This document shows, piece after piece, positions 19,536-30,000 of a stretch of DNA of 64,000 nt (positions are counted from its first letter, which is position 1; each line of letters opens with the position of its first letter). The notes below the pieces were generated by a model, which saw only the letters and a list, made by a program, of their open reading frames with translations, was not told where the DNA came from and made no database searches. Where the stretch lies: assembly GCF_018688335.1 (NCBI RefSeq), contig NZ_CP061316.1, positions 868,001 through 932,000 on the forward strand, in the 5' to 3' direction. The DNA comes from Polynucleobacter sp. AP-Jannik-300A-C4. GTDB taxonomy: Bacteria > Pseudomonadota > Gammaproteobacteria > Burkholderiales > Burkholderiaceae. The position numbers and the translations under genes were made by a program.

Positions 19536-19560
19536 ATAGTCAGAAGCTGTTTAAAACACA

Positions 19561-20172
19561 ATGTTGAATGAATTACGCATGAAGATCGAAAAAAATACCG
19601 TTGTATCCCTGCGCTACAAATTAACTGATGCGCAAAACAATATTATCGAGGAACCAGATTCTCCGATGGTATACCTGCATGGAGGATATGAGGGTACTTT
19701 TCCAAAGATTGAGACTTTATTAGATGGTCAAGATGTCGGTTATGAAGCCAGCATTCAGCTTGAACCCAGCGAAGCTTTTGGCGAGTATGATCCAGAGCTC
19801 TTAAAGATTGAACCACGTGCCCGCTTTCCGGAACCTTTGGAAGTAGGGATGCAGTTTGAGGGTGTGCCAGATGCCGAAGAAGAGGGTGAGTCTAGTGATG
19901 TGGATGAGGAGCCCTTGATCTATACCGTTACTGATGTAGCAGATAGCCAAGTAGTTTTAGATGGTAATCATCCGCTAGCTGGTATGGCCTTGCGTTTTTG
20001 GGTTCAAGTAGAAGATATTCGTGCTGCAACTGATGAAGAAATAGAAAATCAACACCCTGAGGGTGCTGAGGCATTCGCATTTGGCATGCCTGATGATGCT
20101 TCAGAGGAAGATGAGGATGAGTTAATTGATGCCACCCCTCATGCTGGCGGTTCATCCCCAACACTGCATTAA
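19561..20172 (+). CDS. slyD: FKBP-type peptidyl-prolyl isomerase SlyD-like
   Basis: A peptidyl-prolyl cis-trans isomerase and chaperone of the SlyD type: an FKBP core split by an insert-in-flap domain ('PSEAFGEYDPELLKIEPRARF'). The insert is enlarged by an acidic stretch (EEEGESSDVDEE). The C-terminal tail is acidic rather than rich in His/Cys, so the nickel-binding tail of E. coli SlyD is missing. The frame begins at ATG 19561 (203 residues); ATG 19579 giving MKIEKNTVVSLRYKL matches the family start better. No strong SD decides between them. It converges on cysE with a one-base gap. Confidence 0.88.
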   Translation: MLNELRMKIEKNTVVSLRYKLTDAQNNIIEEPDSPMVYLHGGYEGTFPKIETLLDGQDVGYEASIQLEPSEAFGEYDPELLKIEPRARFPEPLEVGMQFEGVPDAEEEGESSDVDEEPLIYTVTDVADSQVVLDGNHPLAGMALRFWVQVEDIRAATDEEIENQHPEGAEAFAFGMPDDASEEDEDELIDATPHAGGSSPTLH

Positions 20173-20173
20173 G

Positions 20174-20941
20174 CTACTCTTTAAGCCATTCTTTTAGTGC
20201 ACCAAGATCACGCTTGGTGTCGCTTGATTCGCTAGCATCAGATGCTGGTGTGTTGCTTAATTTAGCGATTACTTTTTCGAGAGCTGCAATTTTTGCTTCT
20301 TGCTCTAAAGTCGCATCAATCAAACCCTTCAACGCCATAGATACTGGGTCATCTACGTTTGGAGTCACGCCATAAGCAGAGAAGTACTCTTTCACTTTGC
20401 TATCTGGTGTGCTTGCCTGCGGTAAATCTGGATGCAAAATACGCGCAGGAATTCCTACTGCGGTGGCTCCGGCAGGGATTTCTTTCAGTACTACGGCATT
20501 AGATCCAACTCGAGCACCATCACCCACAGTAAAGCCGCCAAGAACTTTTGCTCCAGCACTAATGACTACGCCTTTACCTAAAGTAGGGTGACGCTTTACT
20601 CCTTTGTAGAGAGAGGTTCCACCTAAGGTAACCCCTTGATAGATGGTGCAATCATCACCAATCTCGGTAGTTTCTCCAATCACAATCCCAAGGCCATGAT
20701 CTAAAAAAACGCGACGACCAATCTTCGCTCCAGGGTGAATTTCAATGCCGGTAATAAAGCGAGCCAACATTGACAGAAGGCGTGCAACCCATTTCAGGCC
20801 CAAGTTCCACAGACCATGAGATGCCCGATGAATCCACACGGCATGCAAACCTGGATAGCAGGTAATGACCTCTAGACGATTTCTCGCGGCGGGGTCACGC
20901 ACGATGATGGAGTCGACTTGGTCGAAAAGTGAATTAAACAT
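20174..20941 (-). CDS. cysE: Serine O-acetyltransferase
   Basis: A 255-residue acetyltransferase making O-acetylserine, the precursor of cysteine. After a helical N-terminal region come hexapeptide repeats of a left-handed beta-helix (about residues 60-170: '[19 protein letters not shown]', '[18 protein letters not shown]'). The C-terminus carries a ~80-residue tail with a likely coiled coil. It lies 29 bases after trmJ on the same strand. Confidence 0.94.
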   Translation of the reverse strand: MFNSLFDQVDSIIVRDPAARNRLEVITCYPGLHAVWIHRASHGLWNLGLKWVARLLSMLARFITGIEIHPGAKIGRRVFLDHGLGIVIGETTEIGDDCTIYQGVTLGGTSLYKGVKRHPTLGKGVVISAGAKVLGGFTVGDGARVGSNAVVLKEIPAGATAVGIPARILHPDLPQASTPDSKVKEYFSAYGVTPNVDDPVSMALKGLIDATLEQEAKIAALEKVIAKLSNTPASDASESSDTKRDLGALKEWLKE

Positions 20942-20970
20942 AAATCAATTTTAACGGGTAAAGACCAAAT

Positions 20971-21720
20971 TTATTTTCTGGAGAGCATCTGCTTAGCAAT
21001 GCCGCGTAGAAGATCGATCTCTTCTTTATGGAGTCGAGTTCTAGCAAAGAGGGCTTGCAAGCGTGGCATAAGCTTCTTCGGGTTGGCGGGATCGAGATAG
21101 CCAATTGCTTCTAGCCCCTCACGCCAGTGCTCTAACATGGCGGCTACGGCAGCCGGATCCGCAAAATCTACCACTTCCATGCTCGAATTAAGGGGGGCAA
21201 CTCCAGCATCTTTTGTCAAAGCCTCTCGCAGGGTAAAGGCGCAAACCATCATGGCTTGGGCGAGATTTAGAGATGGGTACAAGGGGTTTGCATCGAGCCA
21301 AACCCGATGGGTGCAAAGTGAGAGGTGATGGTTGTCTAAGCCGGTACGCTCTGGCCCAAACAGAAGAGCGACACGCTGTTTACTAGCAATAGCTGCCTGA
21401 ATGAGGGGGCGGGCATCTAGCCAGCTGATTGCTGGTGGCCCAAATTCACGATCGCGACTAGTTAAGCCCAGTACAAGGGGGCAGTCTTGAACGGCTGACT
21501 CTAGTGATGAGCTCTCTTGACTAGATTCCAGGATATCAACGGCACCACTAGCTAGGGCGATTGCCTCTGATGTGTGGGCAACCCTCGCAATCTTTGGTGA
21601 AATCAGGCGCAGATCACTAAATCCCATGGTTTTAAGTGCGCGCGCAGCTGAACCTACGTTTCCAGGGTGGCTGGTTTCAACTAAAACCCAACGTAGTAAC
21701 TGTGCTTGTGCGTTATTCAT
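20971..21720 (-). CDS. trmJ: tRNA (cytidine/uridine-2'-O-)-methyltransferase TrmJ
   Basis: A 249-residue SPOUT-class methyltransferase, family TrmJ, which 2'-O-methylates position 32 of several tRNAs. The N-terminal 'VLVETSHPGNVGSAARALKTMG' and the knot region 'LLFGPERTGLDNHHLSLC' are family signatures. A C-terminal helical extension ('LFARTRLHKEEIDLLRGIAKQM') is also typical. It is divergent from suhB and upstream of cysE. Confidence 0.93.
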   Translation of the reverse strand: MNNAQAQLLRWVLVETSHPGNVGSAARALKTMGFSDLRLISPKIARVAHTSEAIALASGAVDILESSQESSSLESAVQDCPLVLGLTSRDREFGPPAISWLDARPLIQAAIASKQRVALLFGPERTGLDNHHLSLCTHRVWLDANPLYPSLNLAQAMMVCAFTLREALTKDAGVAPLNSSMEVVDFADPAAVAAMLEHWREGLEAIGYLDPANPKKLMPRLQALFARTRLHKEEIDLLRGIAKQMLSRK

Positions 21721-21850
21721 ATCAACAGGAATTCTCTAGGAGCTTGGATGTTCAAAGGAGCAATCGTTTAGAATCAGGGTGTTAGCTCCTTATTGTCCTG
21801 CAGTTTGCAATCTAGTGAGCTTGTTCTTATTTAATTTGTCCATCAATACT

Positions 21851-22639
21851 ATGCATCCCATGTTAAATGTGGCCGTTAAGGCTGCCCGTCGTGCCGGAAC
21901 CGTGATTAATAGGGCTTCTCTCAATTTAGAGCGCCTTCAGGTTGACCGCAAACAACATAATGACTTTGTTACCGAGGTGGACAGACAAGCTGAAGCGGCC
22001 ATTATTGAGACGCTCAGCGAAGCATATCCAACACATGGTTTTTTGGCTGAAGAGACTGGCGCTCAAAATAGCGATGCAGAAAACGTATGGATCATTGATC
22101 CCCTGGATGGCACAACCAACTTTATTCATGGCTTTCCGCAATATGCAGTTTCGATTGCGCTCTCAGTCAACGGCATCACTCAGCAAGCAGTGGTGTATGA
22201 CCCAACCCGCGACGAACTCTTTACCGCTACACGTGGTGCAGGCGCCTACTTAGACCGCCGGCGTTTACGTGTTGCTACTCAAGACCGTTTAGCTAATTCT
22301 TTACTTGGCACCGGTTTTCCGTATCGCGAAGATCAGGATCTAGAAAAGTATTTAAAAATCTTTGCAGAGATGTCACGAAATTGTGCTGGTCTGCGTCGTC
22401 CTGGTGCTGCATCTTTGGATTTAGCTTATGTTGCTGCTGGTCGTTACGATGGATTCTTTGAGAGTGATCTCAAGCCATGGGATATGGCTGCAGGGGCTTT
22501 ATTAATTACTGAAGCAGGTGGACTCATCGGCAACTACCGCGGCGAAGAAGGCTTCTTGCAAAGCGGTGAAGTAATGTGTGCAAACCCGCGTATTTTTGGT
22601 CAGATGGTGCAGTGCTTATCGAAATATTCCATCTGTTAA
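21851..22639 (+). CDS. suhB: Inositol monophosphatase family protein SuhB
   Basis: A 262-residue Mg-dependent phosphatase of the IMPase family; in E. coli SuhB also assists rRNA transcription antitermination. Metal-binding motifs are 'EETG', '[17 protein letters not shown]' and '[18 protein letters not shown]'. The frame is open from GTG 21779, but the 24 extra residues are unlike the family and ATG 21851 gives the standard [16 protein letters not shown] start, so I used it. Confidence 0.93.
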   Translation: MHPMLNVAVKAARRAGTVINRASLNLERLQVDRKQHNDFVTEVDRQAEAAIIETLSEAYPTHGFLAEETGAQNSDAENVWIIDPLDGTTNFIHGFPQYAVSIALSVNGITQQAVVYDPTRDELFTATRGAGAYLDRRRLRVATQDRLANSLLGTGFPYREDQDLEKYLKIFAEMSRNCAGLRRPGAASLDLAYVAAGRYDGFFESDLKPWDMAAGALLITEAGGLIGNYRGEEGFLQSGEVMCANPRIFGQMVQCLSKYSIC

Positions 22640-22651
22640 TTTAGGTAACAG
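22633..22651. terminator. Weak AT-rich hairpin between convergent suhB and lpxH
   Basis: CTGTTA (22633-22638) pairs with TAACAG (22646-22651) across a seven-base loop; the stem overlaps the suhB stop. There is no long T run, so terminator function is doubtful. Confidence 0.3.
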
Positions 22652-22653
22652 AA

Positions 22654-23442
22654 TTAAGTCTTAATCAGGTCGGCGTATCGAACGCCGTCTTGGTTAATGA
22701 GTAGTGCACTTGCGCGTGGTCGTCCACTCTCCGGGTGATCTAAATCCCAATCGGATAAGACCCAGCGCTGCCATTCTTGGCCCAAAAGATTTTCTTGATG
22801 GTGCTGGGGAAGATGGGTATGTCCATGAATCAATTGATTGCCATTCTGATCTCTCAGTACTGCAGCGCATGCTGCTAAGGTGACATCTGTTTTGGCCTGT
22901 GCGCCATCAACAGTAGAGTGCATCGAACGCTGATACTGCATGCCACTATTGTTTCGCAGATGATTTGCAATCGAACGACGCCATTTCAAAGGCAATTTCA
23001 AGAATAATTTTTGAATCCAAGCTTTGCGAACCCAACCACGAAACACTTGATAACCAATATCTGCTGTGCAAAGAGAATCGCCATGACAAAGAACATATTC
23101 AGATCCAGCAATGTTGATATTGCTTGGATCGGGCATGAAGGTCATGCCCGTCTTGCTTAAGAAATGCTTTCCAACTAAAAAATCTCGATTACCGTGAAGA
23201 TAATACGTTTTCACTTTAGTCGAGAGTGTTGCAAGCGCATGCTTCACTTCTTGTTGAAAAGGGGAGTGCTGGGCAGCATCATCTCCAACCCAATATTCAA
23301 ACAAGTCACCCAGGATAAATACAGCCTCTACCTTGGGGGCATCCTTTTCACAAAAATCAAAAAATCGTTGCGCGGTCAAGGGCATTGACGGCGTGAGATG
23401 TAAATCAGAAATGAATAACGCGCTCGCGTATTGCGGGATCAT
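22654..23442 (-). CDS. lpxH: UDP-2,3-diacylglucosamine diphosphatase
   Basis: A 262-residue calcineurin-like phosphoesterase of lipid A synthesis; it hydrolyses UDP-2,3-diacylglucosamine to lipid X at the inner membrane. Metal-binding motifs are 'FISDLHL', '[12 protein letters not shown]', 'HGNRDFLVG' and 'LIHGHTHLP'. It overlaps the end of ppiB by four bases, so the two are cotranscribed. Confidence 0.94.
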   Translation of the reverse strand: MIPQYASALFISDLHLTPSMPLTAQRFFDFCEKDAPKVEAVFILGDLFEYWVGDDAAQHSPFQQEVKHALATLSTKVKTYYLHGNRDFLVGKHFLSKTGMTFMPDPSNINIAGSEYVLCHGDSLCTADIGYQVFRGWVRKAWIQKLFLKLPLKWRRSIANHLRNNSGMQYQRSMHSTVDGAQAKTDVTLAACAAVLRDQNGNQLIHGHTHLPQHHQENLLGQEWQRWVLSDWDLDHPESGRPRASALLINQDGVRYADLIKT

Positions 23443-23942
23443 TCCTCGAGAACGCTTGCCTTTTCAATAACAACATCTTCTTTAGGAACATCTTGATGAA
23501 AGCCGGAATTACCAGTCTTTACTTTACGAATCGTATCAACCACATCTAGGCCATCAGTAACCTTGCCAAAAACGGCATAACCCCAGCCTTGAGCACTTGG
23601 TGAAGTGTGATTCAAGAAGTCATTGTCATTTACGTTAATGAAAAATTGGGCTGTCGCAGAGTGTGGATCACTAGTGCGTGCCATGGCTACTGTGCCACGA
23701 TCGTTCTTGAGACCATTGTTTGCTTCATTCTCAATTTGGGCGCCAGAAGATTTTTCTTTCAGACCAGCAGTCATGCCTCCGCCTTGAATCATGAAGTTAT
23801 CAATGACGCGATGGAAAATCGTGCCATCGTAGTGACCGCTTTTAACGTACTCTAAAAAATTGGCAACGGTCTTTGGTGCCTTAGCAGCATCTAAGGTGAG
23901 GGTGATATCACCCTGATTTGTTTTGAGTAAAACTTTGGCCAT
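23439..23942 (-). CDS. ppiB: Cytoplasmic peptidyl-prolyl isomerase (cyclophilin)
   Basis: A 167-residue cyclophilin with no signal peptide, hence cytoplasmic. The core motifs '[16 protein letters not shown]' and '[17 protein letters not shown]' are intact, including the catalytic Arg in FHRV. It is followed by lpxH with a four-base overlap and preceded by a TPR lipoprotein gene. Confidence 0.95.
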   Translation of the reverse strand: MAKVLLKTNQGDITLTLDAAKAPKTVANFLEYVKSGHYDGTIFHRVIDNFMIQGGGMTAGLKEKSSGAQIENEANNGLKNDRGTVAMARTSDPHSATAQFFINVNDNDFLNHTSPSAQGWGYAVFGKVTDGLDVVDTIRKVKTGNSGFHQDVPKEDVVIEKASVLEE

Positions 23943-23988
23943 GGTGTATTAACTTTCTGATGAGTTAGTAGATAAAAAAGTATAAAAA

Positions 23989-24834
23989 TTAGTTTGAACT
24001 AGGTGATATCGGCGCGATTGCTGGTGCTGTTGGGGCAGCCCTTTTCTTGGGCGGCTTTAATATTTCCATCAGTGCTTTTGCACGATTGGTGTATTGGCGC
24101 TGATTGAGAACAGCATCTTTTGCTGCATTGTCGTAGGACTGTGCCGCAAGGCGAATGTAGACCTCACCTAAGTTGGCTGCAGCTACGGTATAGCTAGGGC
24201 GTAATTTCAGAGCAAGCTCTAAGTAATCCCTAGCCTCAATCCAATTGCCCTGATTAGCAGCAAGTGCAGCTAGGTTGTTATAGGGCTCTGGCAACTCTGG
24301 AAATTGTTGGGTAATTTCAATTAATGTCTTCTTGGCTGGATCCCACTGACGCATTTCAATCTGCATGCGCGCTTTGACATAACGTAACTGCACGTTACCT
24401 GGGGTTTTCTTGAGACGCTGGTTAATGAGGTCGATGGCTTCCGGATATTTTTTGGCTTTAACCAATTTTTCAATATCTGATGGAATCCCATTTTTAGTGA
24501 CTGGATCTGGCTCAATAATCAAAAACGATAGAAAAGGAACGGCTACTGAGTCTGAAAGCTCAGAATTAAATTGATCGTACCCAGCATCATTGCCGGCTAG
24601 TCTTGGTGGGTCATTGGGGCCGTAGGAGCCCAAATAGGGGGCTTGGGTGCCTTGAGCAGCGCCGGCTGAGGCGGCATTAAGAGCCTTAATTTCAGCATCA
24701 GCCAGTTGTTGGCCTGGCGTGCTGCAGCCAGCTAGTAATAAAACAGCAAAAATACAGCTCAAGCCAGCCAATTGGGCCGGACGTGGTGAAAAAAGGTTAA
24801 CTGGCATAGGGGGCGGGGTGAAAAACGGGCTCAT
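23989..24834 (-). CDS. TPR-repeat lipoprotein
   Basis: A 281-residue predicted lipoprotein: a hydrophobic segment ends in 'LLLAGCS' (Cys37 from the first ATG, Cys28 from the ATG at 24807). Residues ~125-260 contain about three tetratricopeptide repeats ('[30 protein letters not shown]'-like pattern). TPR lipoproteins usually scaffold protein complexes at the membrane; the partner is unknown. The likelier start is ATG 24807, because the upstream nine residues are Pro/Phe-rich. It is divergent from cysS and probably cotranscribed with ppiB and lpxH. Confidence 0.75.
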   Translation of the reverse strand: MSPFFTPPPMPVNLFSPRPAQLAGLSCIFAVLLLAGCSTPGQQLADAEIKALNAASAGAAQGTQAPYLGSYGPNDPPRLAGNDAGYDQFNSELSDSVAVPFLSFLIIEPDPVTKNGIPSDIEKLVKAKKYPEAIDLINQRLKKTPGNVQLRYVKARMQIEMRQWDPAKKTLIEITQQFPELPEPYNNLAALAANQGNWIEARDYLELALKLRPSYTVAAANLGEVYIRLAAQSYDNAAKDAVLNQRQYTNRAKALMEILKPPKKRAAPTAPAIAPISPSSN

Positions 24835-24894
24835 TCGATATACTCAGCGCTCAGTCTAACAAATTGGCGCTACTTGCCCACCTTTATAGCCCCT

Positions 24895-26316
24895 ATGCTG
24901 CAAATCTATAACACCCTCAGTCGCTCTAAACAGGCCTTTGTACCCATCGAGCCGGGTAAGGTGAAGATGTATGTCTGTGGAATGACCGTATATGACTTTT
25001 GCCATATTGGGCATGCCCGGGTGATGATTGTGTTTGATATGGTGGTGCGCTGGTTGCGGGCTAGTGGCTACGAAGTGGTTTACGTTCGCAATATCACTGA
25101 TATCGATGACAAGATCATCAATCGCGCCATTGAGAATGGTGAGCCCATTGCGGCGCTGACCCAGCGTTTTATTGATGCAATGCATGCTGACTCGGATGAG
25201 TTGGGCTTAATGCATCCAGATCACGAGCCCCGCGCAACAGATTACATAAGCCAAATGCAGGGCATGATTGGGCGTTTGATAGAAAAAGAATTGGCCTATC
25301 AAGGCGAGGATGGCGATGTCAATTTTGCTGTTCGCTTATTCCCTGAGTACGGTCGTCTCTCCGGTAAATCTTTAGATGAATTAAATGCGGGTGAGCGTGT
25401 CGCAGTTGGCGGTGGCAAACGGGATCCCTTGGATTTTGTTTTATGGAAAAGTGCTAAGCCAGAAGAGCCTGCGGATACTCGCTGGAAATCACCGTGGGGT
25501 GAAGGTCGTCCTGGATGGCATATTGAGTGCTCTGCTATGTCCTGCGATTTACTAGGTGAGCATTTTGATATTCATGGTGGTGGTGCTGATTTGCAATTTC
25601 CTCATCATGAGAACGAGATCGCTCAGAGTGAGGGAGCTTTATATGGCCAAGATCATCAGGCTAGCGATGAACCTTTTGTAAATTACTGGATGCACAACGG
25701 ACATATTCGCGTGAATGAAGAAAAAATGTCCAAGTCCTTGGGTAATTTTTTCTTGATTCGGGATGTTCTGAAGAATTTCGACCCTGAGGTCTTGCGTTTC
25801 TTTATGCTGCGTGCCCACTATCGCAGTCCTATTAACTATAGCGATGCTCAGCTTGAAGAGGCACGCTCAGGCTTAGTTCGTTTGTACACGGCATTAGCTC
25901 AAGCGCCAGCAAGCAATCAGGCTCTAGACCCTTATTCTCCATGGGCTAAGCGTTTTACTGATGCTATGAATGATGACTTCAATACACCTGAAGCTATTGC
26001 AGCTCTATTTGATTTGGCAAGCGAAGTCAATCGTACGCAGGGTGATGAGAAGGTGCAGCTTGCCTCTATCCTCAAAGGCTTGGCTGGAACCCTCAACTTC
26101 TTGCAGCGAGAGCCAACTCTATTTTTACAAGAAGGATCTCGTGGTGGTGATGTAGGTTTATCTGCTGCTGCAATTGAAGAGCAGATCGCTGCACGAGTTG
26201 CGGCAAAGCAAGCCAAAGATTTTGCCAAGGCAGATTTGATTCGCACAACTTTATTGGAACAGGGTGTAGTCTTAGAAGACAAACCTGGTGGCCTGACTGA
26301 ATGGCGTAGAAATTAA
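24895..26316 (+). CDS. cysS: Cysteinyl-tRNA synthetase
   Basis: A class I synthetase charging tRNA-Cys, 473 residues from ATG 24895. The zinc-ligand Cys is in '[18 protein letters not shown]' next to the HIGH motif. Further zinc ligands are in 'WHIECSAMS' and '[12 protein letters not shown]', and KMSKS is '[11 protein letters not shown]'. A TTG at 24874 would add seven residues, but ATG 24895 gives the canonical [10 protein letters not shown] start. Confidence 0.96.
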   Translation: MLQIYNTLSRSKQAFVPIEPGKVKMYVCGMTVYDFCHIGHARVMIVFDMVVRWLRASGYEVVYVRNITDIDDKIINRAIENGEPIAALTQRFIDAMHADSDELGLMHPDHEPRATDYISQMQGMIGRLIEKELAYQGEDGDVNFAVRLFPEYGRLSGKSLDELNAGERVAVGGGKRDPLDFVLWKSAKPEEPADTRWKSPWGEGRPGWHIECSAMSCDLLGEHFDIHGGGADLQFPHHENEIAQSEGALYGQDHQASDEPFVNYWMHNGHIRVNEEKMSKSLGNFFLIRDVLKNFDPEVLRFFMLRAHYRSPINYSDAQLEEARSGLVRLYTALAQAPASNQALDPYSPWAKRFTDAMNDDFNTPEAIAALFDLASEVNRTQGDEKVQLASILKGLAGTLNFLQREPTLFLQEGSRGGDVGLSAAAIEEQIAARVAAKQAKDFAKADLIRTTLLEQGVVLEDKPGGLTEWRRN

Positions 26317-26345
26317 GTAATTCAATTCGTGATTGAGAATGTATT

Positions 26346-27002
26346 TTGACTAAAGCAGCAGAGCAAGAAATTTTTGAAGAATCAGCCCCGGAGTATTGGG
26401 AGCAAGCTTGTGCTGAGTTGATTAAACAAGACCGTATCCTAAAAAAATTGATTCCAAAGCATGGCTCAGTTTTTTTGAGGACTCGCGGTGATGCATTTAC
26501 GACATTGGCCAGATCGATTGTTGGTCAGCAAATTTCTGTAGCAGCAGCTCAGTCAGTTTGGAATAAAGTTTTGCTTGCCGCTAAAAACAAAGTTAACCCT
26601 AAAAATATCCTTGCTTTAAGTGTTGAAGAATTACGTTCGGCTGGTTTATCGGGTCGTAAGGTCGAGTACATCCGTGATTTAGCTGAGCACTTCAATTCTG
26701 GCCGTTTGCATGCCAATCAGTGGAAAGGCATGGAAGATGAGGCCATCATCAAAGAGTTATGTGAAATTCGGGGTATTGGGCGCTGGACCGCTGAAATGTT
26801 CCTTATTTTCAATATGGTTAGACCGAATATCCTCCCTTTAGACGATGTCGGTCTAATTAAGGCCATTTCCCTCAATTACTTCAGTGGAGAGCCTGTTAGC
26901 AGGCATGAGGCCCGCGAAGTGGCTGCCAATTGGGCCCCTTGGCGCACGGTTGCAACCTGGTATATGTGGAGAAGTCTCGACCCCATTCCCGTTGAATATT
27001 AA
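26346..27002 (+). CDS. DNA-3-methyladenine glycosylase II family protein (AlkA-like)
   Basis: A 218-residue base-excision glycosylase of the HhH-GPD superfamily that removes alkylated bases. The helix-hairpin-helix is 'LCEIRGIGRWTAEMFLIF' and the catalytic Asp follows in 'ILPLDDVGL'. It lacks the N-terminal domain of E. coli AlkA, as do the compact Mag-type enzymes. The only start near the frame opening is TTG at 26346. It lies between cysS and accA on the same strand. Confidence 0.87.
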   Translation: MTKAAEQEIFEESAPEYWEQACAELIKQDRILKKLIPKHGSVFLRTRGDAFTTLARSIVGQQISVAAAQSVWNKVLLAAKNKVNPKNILALSVEELRSAGLSGRKVEYIRDLAEHFNSGRLHANQWKGMEDEAIIKELCEIRGIGRWTAEMFLIFNMVRPNILPLDDVGLIKAISLNYFSGEPVSRHEAREVAANWAPWRTVATWYMWRSLDPIPVEY

Positions 27003-27011
27003 AATCAAGCT

Positions 27012-27983
27012 ATGAAAACGACTTTCCTGGATTTTGAGCAGTCAATCGCTGAACTAGAGTCAAAGATTGAAGAGCTGCAATTTGTGCAAGATGAATCATC
27101 GGTAGACATCTCTGATGAGATTAAAACGCTTTCCGAAAAAAGTCAGCAGCTGACTAAAGATATTTATGCCAATCTCAGTCCTTGGCAAGTTTCACAAGTG
27201 GCGCGTCATCCACAGCGTCCTTATACCCTCGATTATGTTGGCGCTTTATTTACAGATTTTCATGAGCTCCATGGCGATCGCAATTTTGCAGATGATCAAT
27301 CCATCATTACCGGCTTAGCGCGCTTCGAGAATCAACCATGCGTAGTGATTGGCCATCAGAAGGGTCGCGATACTAAAGAGCGCGCCTTGCGTAACTTTGG
27401 TATGAGCCGCCCCGAGGGTTACCGCAAAGCAAAGCGTGTGATGCGCTTGGCTGAAAAATTTAAATTGCCTGTATTTACTTTTGTCGACACACCAGGCGCA
27501 TTTCCAGGGATCGACGCAGAAGAGCGTAACCAGTCCGAGGCGATTGGTCACAACCTCTATGTACAAGCCGAATTAGAAGTGCCTATCATCGCGACCATTA
27601 TTGGTGAGGGTGGTTCTGGCGGTGCTTTAGCAATTGCAATGGGTGATGTGGTGTTGATGTTGCAGAACTCAACCTATTCTGTGATTTCACCCGAAGGCTG
27701 CGCATCTATTCTTTGGAAGACTGCTGACAAGGCGCCAGAGGCTGCTGAGCAATTGGGTTTGACAGCGCAACGTTTAAAGACAATCGGCTTGATTGACAAG
27801 ATCGTTGCTGAACCAACTGGTGGTGCGCATCGTGATTACGAGACCATGATGAATAACATGCGCAAAGCCTTGGCTGAGTCACTGAAAACCTTCGATGGTA
27901 TGAAAGTGGATGCGCTTCTTGAGCGTCGACATGAACGCTTAATGGGCTATGGCAAGTTCAAGGAAATCGAAGCCAAGTCCTAA
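27012..27983 (+). CDS. accA: Acetyl-CoA carboxylase carboxyltransferase alpha subunit
   Basis: A 323-residue subunit that, with AccD, transfers CO2 from biotin to acetyl-CoA to make malonyl-CoA for fatty acid synthesis. Family motifs include '[11 protein letters not shown]', '[13 protein letters not shown]', '[24 protein letters not shown]' (in parts) and '[13 protein letters not shown]'. Length and start are standard. It overlaps the start of tilS by 35 bases in a different frame. Confidence 0.96.
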   Translation: MKTTFLDFEQSIAELESKIEELQFVQDESSVDISDEIKTLSEKSQQLTKDIYANLSPWQVSQVARHPQRPYTLDYVGALFTDFHELHGDRNFADDQSIITGLARFENQPCVVIGHQKGRDTKERALRNFGMSRPEGYRKAKRVMRLAEKFKLPVFTFVDTPGAFPGIDAEERNQSEAIGHNLYVQAELEVPIIATIIGEGGSGGALAIAMGDVVLMLQNSTYSVISPEGCASILWKTADKAPEAAEQLGLTAQRLKTIGLIDKIVAEPTGGAHRDYETMMNNMRKALAESLKTFDGMKVDALLERRHERLMGYGKFKEIEAKS

Positions 27984-29271
27984 GGCGACTCTTCAGGCGG
28001 CTTCAGCAGCGGCCAAACGTATTGGTCTTGCCTTAAGTGGTGGGCTTGATTCGGTTGTCTTGCTTGATGCCGTTTGCAAGACAGTCCAAACAGATCCTAA
28101 TAACTCAACTGAGATTTGGGTATTCCATATTCACCATGGCTTACAAAAGCCTGCCGATCAGTGGCTGGAGTTTTGCGAGAAGCTAGCCAAAAAGTACCGA
28201 GTACATTTTGATTTCCGTTTATTGCATTTTGCAGATCAATCGCAGGGCAATATTGAAGCCCGGGCTAGAGCAGAGCGCTACGATGCCTTAACGGAGTTGT
28301 GTATTGAGCATGGCATTGAAGATCTACTCTTAGCCCACCACCAAAACGATCAAGCCGAAACCGTCCTATTGCAGCTCTTGCGAGGTTCTGGTGTATCTGG
28401 TTTATCTGGTATGCCACTTAACCGTGTCAACGCATATGACAATCAGTTTATTACGCTCTGGCGACCTCTGCTCAATCTCAGTAAGCCTGAGCTTGAAACT
28501 TACGCCAAAGAACACAAACTCAAATGGGTAGAAGATCCCAGCAATCAAAATACGCGCTATCGCCGAAATGCGATTCGTAAAGACATCATTCCGAGGTTGG
28601 AGAAAATTCAGCCAGGTGCGATTGCCAATTTAGCTCGCAGTGCAGACCTGCTTGCCCAGTCTCAATTGCTGCTCGATCGCCTGGCTAGACAAGATGGCAA
28701 GCATATTCTTCAAGCCCAGTGCTTAAGGCTAACACCTCTCTTGCTTCTTGCGAAGGAAAATAAAGCGGCTGCTAATAATTTGATGCGCTACTGGCTCAAG
28801 CTAAATGATTTAGCAATGCCATCCCAGGAGCGTCTTGAGGCTTGGTGGAAAGATCTGATGGCTGTAAAAACAGATTCAAATTTGGCATGGCAACATGATG
28901 AGGCGAGCATTTATTTATGGCGTGGCCTCTTACAAGTGGCAAATCGCAAAGTCGGGCAGTGGGTATTTCGTGATGTCCCTGCTCGGAGCAGGTCGCTTGG
29001 CTTGCCTGCTGGCTGGGTTAAACAAGCCCAAAATCAGGGTCTTGTTGAGGAAAGGCTTCGTCTGGGGGCAGAAAAGCTCCAAATCAAGCCCAATACCCCA
29101 CGAAAAACCCTCAAGAACCTTTTCCAAGAATCAGATACCCCGCCTTGGGAGCGACAGGCGCCACTGCTTTATATCAATGATGAACTGATAGCGGTCGCTG
29201 GGGTGGGGGCGAGCTACCCACATTTGGTGTCGACTGGTAAGCGAGTGCTACCATGCTGGGAATCGCTTTAA
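27949..29271 (+). CDS. tilS: tRNA(Ile)-lysidine synthase
   Basis: A 440-residue enzyme that converts C34 of tRNA-Ile(CAU) to lysidine so it reads AUA. The N-type PP-loop '[17 protein letters not shown]' lies at about residues 24-40, with '[23 protein letters not shown]' as the second core motif; C-terminal substrate-binding domains follow ('LRLGAEKLQ'). The ATG at 27949 lies within accA, so about 12 codons overlap. The residues before the PP-loop are Ser/Lys/Ala-rich. accA-tilS adjacency is common in proteobacteria. Confidence 0.93.
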   Translation: MASSRKSKPSPKATLQAASAAAKRIGLALSGGLDSVVLLDAVCKTVQTDPNNSTEIWVFHIHHGLQKPADQWLEFCEKLAKKYRVHFDFRLLHFADQSQGNIEARARAERYDALTELCIEHGIEDLLLAHHQNDQAETVLLQLLRGSGVSGLSGMPLNRVNAYDNQFITLWRPLLNLSKPELETYAKEHKLKWVEDPSNQNTRYRRNAIRKDIIPRLEKIQPGAIANLARSADLLAQSQLLLDRLARQDGKHILQAQCLRLTPLLLLAKENKAAANNLMRYWLKLNDLAMPSQERLEAWWKDLMAVKTDSNLAWQHDEASIYLWRGLLQVANRKVGQWVFRDVPARSRSLGLPAGWVKQAQNQGLVEERLRLGAEKLQIKPNTPRKTLKNLFQESDTPPWERQAPLLYINDELIAVAGVGASYPHLVSTGKRVLPCWESL

Positions 29272-29272
29272 G

Positions 29273-29566
29273 TTAATAAATTCCGCCGGATTCTTTTTGG
29301 TGTCGAATGGCATTGATGAGGATTGTTTTTTTCGACTCCTCGAAGCTATACAAGGCGATATACCCACTCTTTCCCCGTGAGATCACTAACTCTCTTTGAT
29401 GGGTATTGCAAAGCCGCCCAAGTAGTGGGTGCCTTGCTAGGATTTTTATAGCCTCTTCAATTAATTCGATAGTGAGAAGTGCCTCACTTTTGTTATTTTC
29501 AATTAGGAAGTCAGTAAGCCGTTCTAGATCATCAAGTGCTTGTGGAGCAAAAACAATTCTTACCAA
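29273..29566 (-). CDS. ParE/RelE-family toxin
   Basis: A 97-residue protein of the ParE/RelE superfamily ('VRIVFAPQALDDLERLTDFLIENN' region and 'LVISRGKSGYIALYSFEES' core). ParE members poison gyrase and RelE members cleave mRNA; sequence alone does not settle which applies. The start is a TTG inside the last codons of the antitoxin, a 7-base overlap, so the toxin should be translated only with its partner. It converges on tilS. Confidence 0.85.
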   Translation of the reverse strand: MVRIVFAPQALDDLERLTDFLIENNKSEALLTIELIEEAIKILARHPLLGRLCNTHQRELVISRGKSGYIALYSFEESKKTILINAIRHQKESGGIY

Positions 29567-29844
29567 TTGCTAACTTTCAATGTCGATTTTTTCCCTGCGA
29601 TACAGGCTTTCATTGCTTCGAAAACTTTGTCTGATTCAAAGACCTTACCATTTTTGATAACCCCTTCGCGTGCAATGTTGGCTTGCTCGATGAAGTTCCT
29701 GCGTATTTCCGCATTGATGCTGGCCTGCTTAATAGCCTCCACCATAAATGCGTGGGGAGTCATGCCAAGCTCTTTAGCTGCATTTGTAGCTTGCTGTTTA
29801 ATTTCTTCGGTGAGCTTTAGGGATGTTGTGCTGACTATGCTCAT
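29560..29844 (-). CDS. Ribbon-helix-helix antitoxin
   Basis: A 94-residue partner of the downstream toxin. The N-terminal ~45 residues have the RHH pattern ('TTSLKLTEEIKQQATNAAKEL', then 'TPHAFMVEAIKQA'), giving DNA binding as a dimer. The C-terminal half ('IKNGKVFESDKVFEAM') would wrap the toxin. A good SD (AGGAG) precedes the ATG and a 20-bp palindrome sits just upstream, suggesting autorepression. Confidence 0.85.
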   Translation of the reverse strand: MSIVSTTSLKLTEEIKQQATNAAKELGMTPHAFMVEAIKQASINAEIRRNFIEQANIAREGVIKNGKVFESDKVFEAMKACIAGKKSTLKVSNW

Positions 29845-29855
29845 ATCGGTCTCCT

Positions 29856-29875
29856 GGTGTTACTTTAGTAACACC
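29856..29875. promoter_or_regulatory. Palindromic operator of the toxin-antitoxin operon
   Basis: A perfect inverted repeat, GGTGTTACT (29856-29864) with AGTAACACC (29867-29875), separated by TT. It begins 12 bases upstream of the antitoxin ATG, where the promoter should lie. RHH antitoxins usually bind such sites, alone or with the toxin, to repress their own operon. Confidence 0.75.
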
Positions 29876-30000
29876 AATCCTATCCCCAGACCAAGCTGCT
29901 GTCAATGCCTGGCGTTTAGGGTGATAAAAACCCTGTAAAATAAGCCCCTTTTAGACCCTAGGGAATGCATTTCCCTATAAACAGACAATACAACGGATTT

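Noticed and set aside
29540..29938. A 132-codon plus-strand frame opposite the toxin-antitoxin genes
   Set aside because: It is the complement of the antitoxin gene and its upstream region. The sequence has no family resemblance and the minus-strand genes have better SD, operator and family support.
29960..29976. A lysine riboswitch upstream of lysC
   Set aside because: Only a 6-bp hairpin is present in about 60 bases of leader; the long conserved lysine aptamer is absent.
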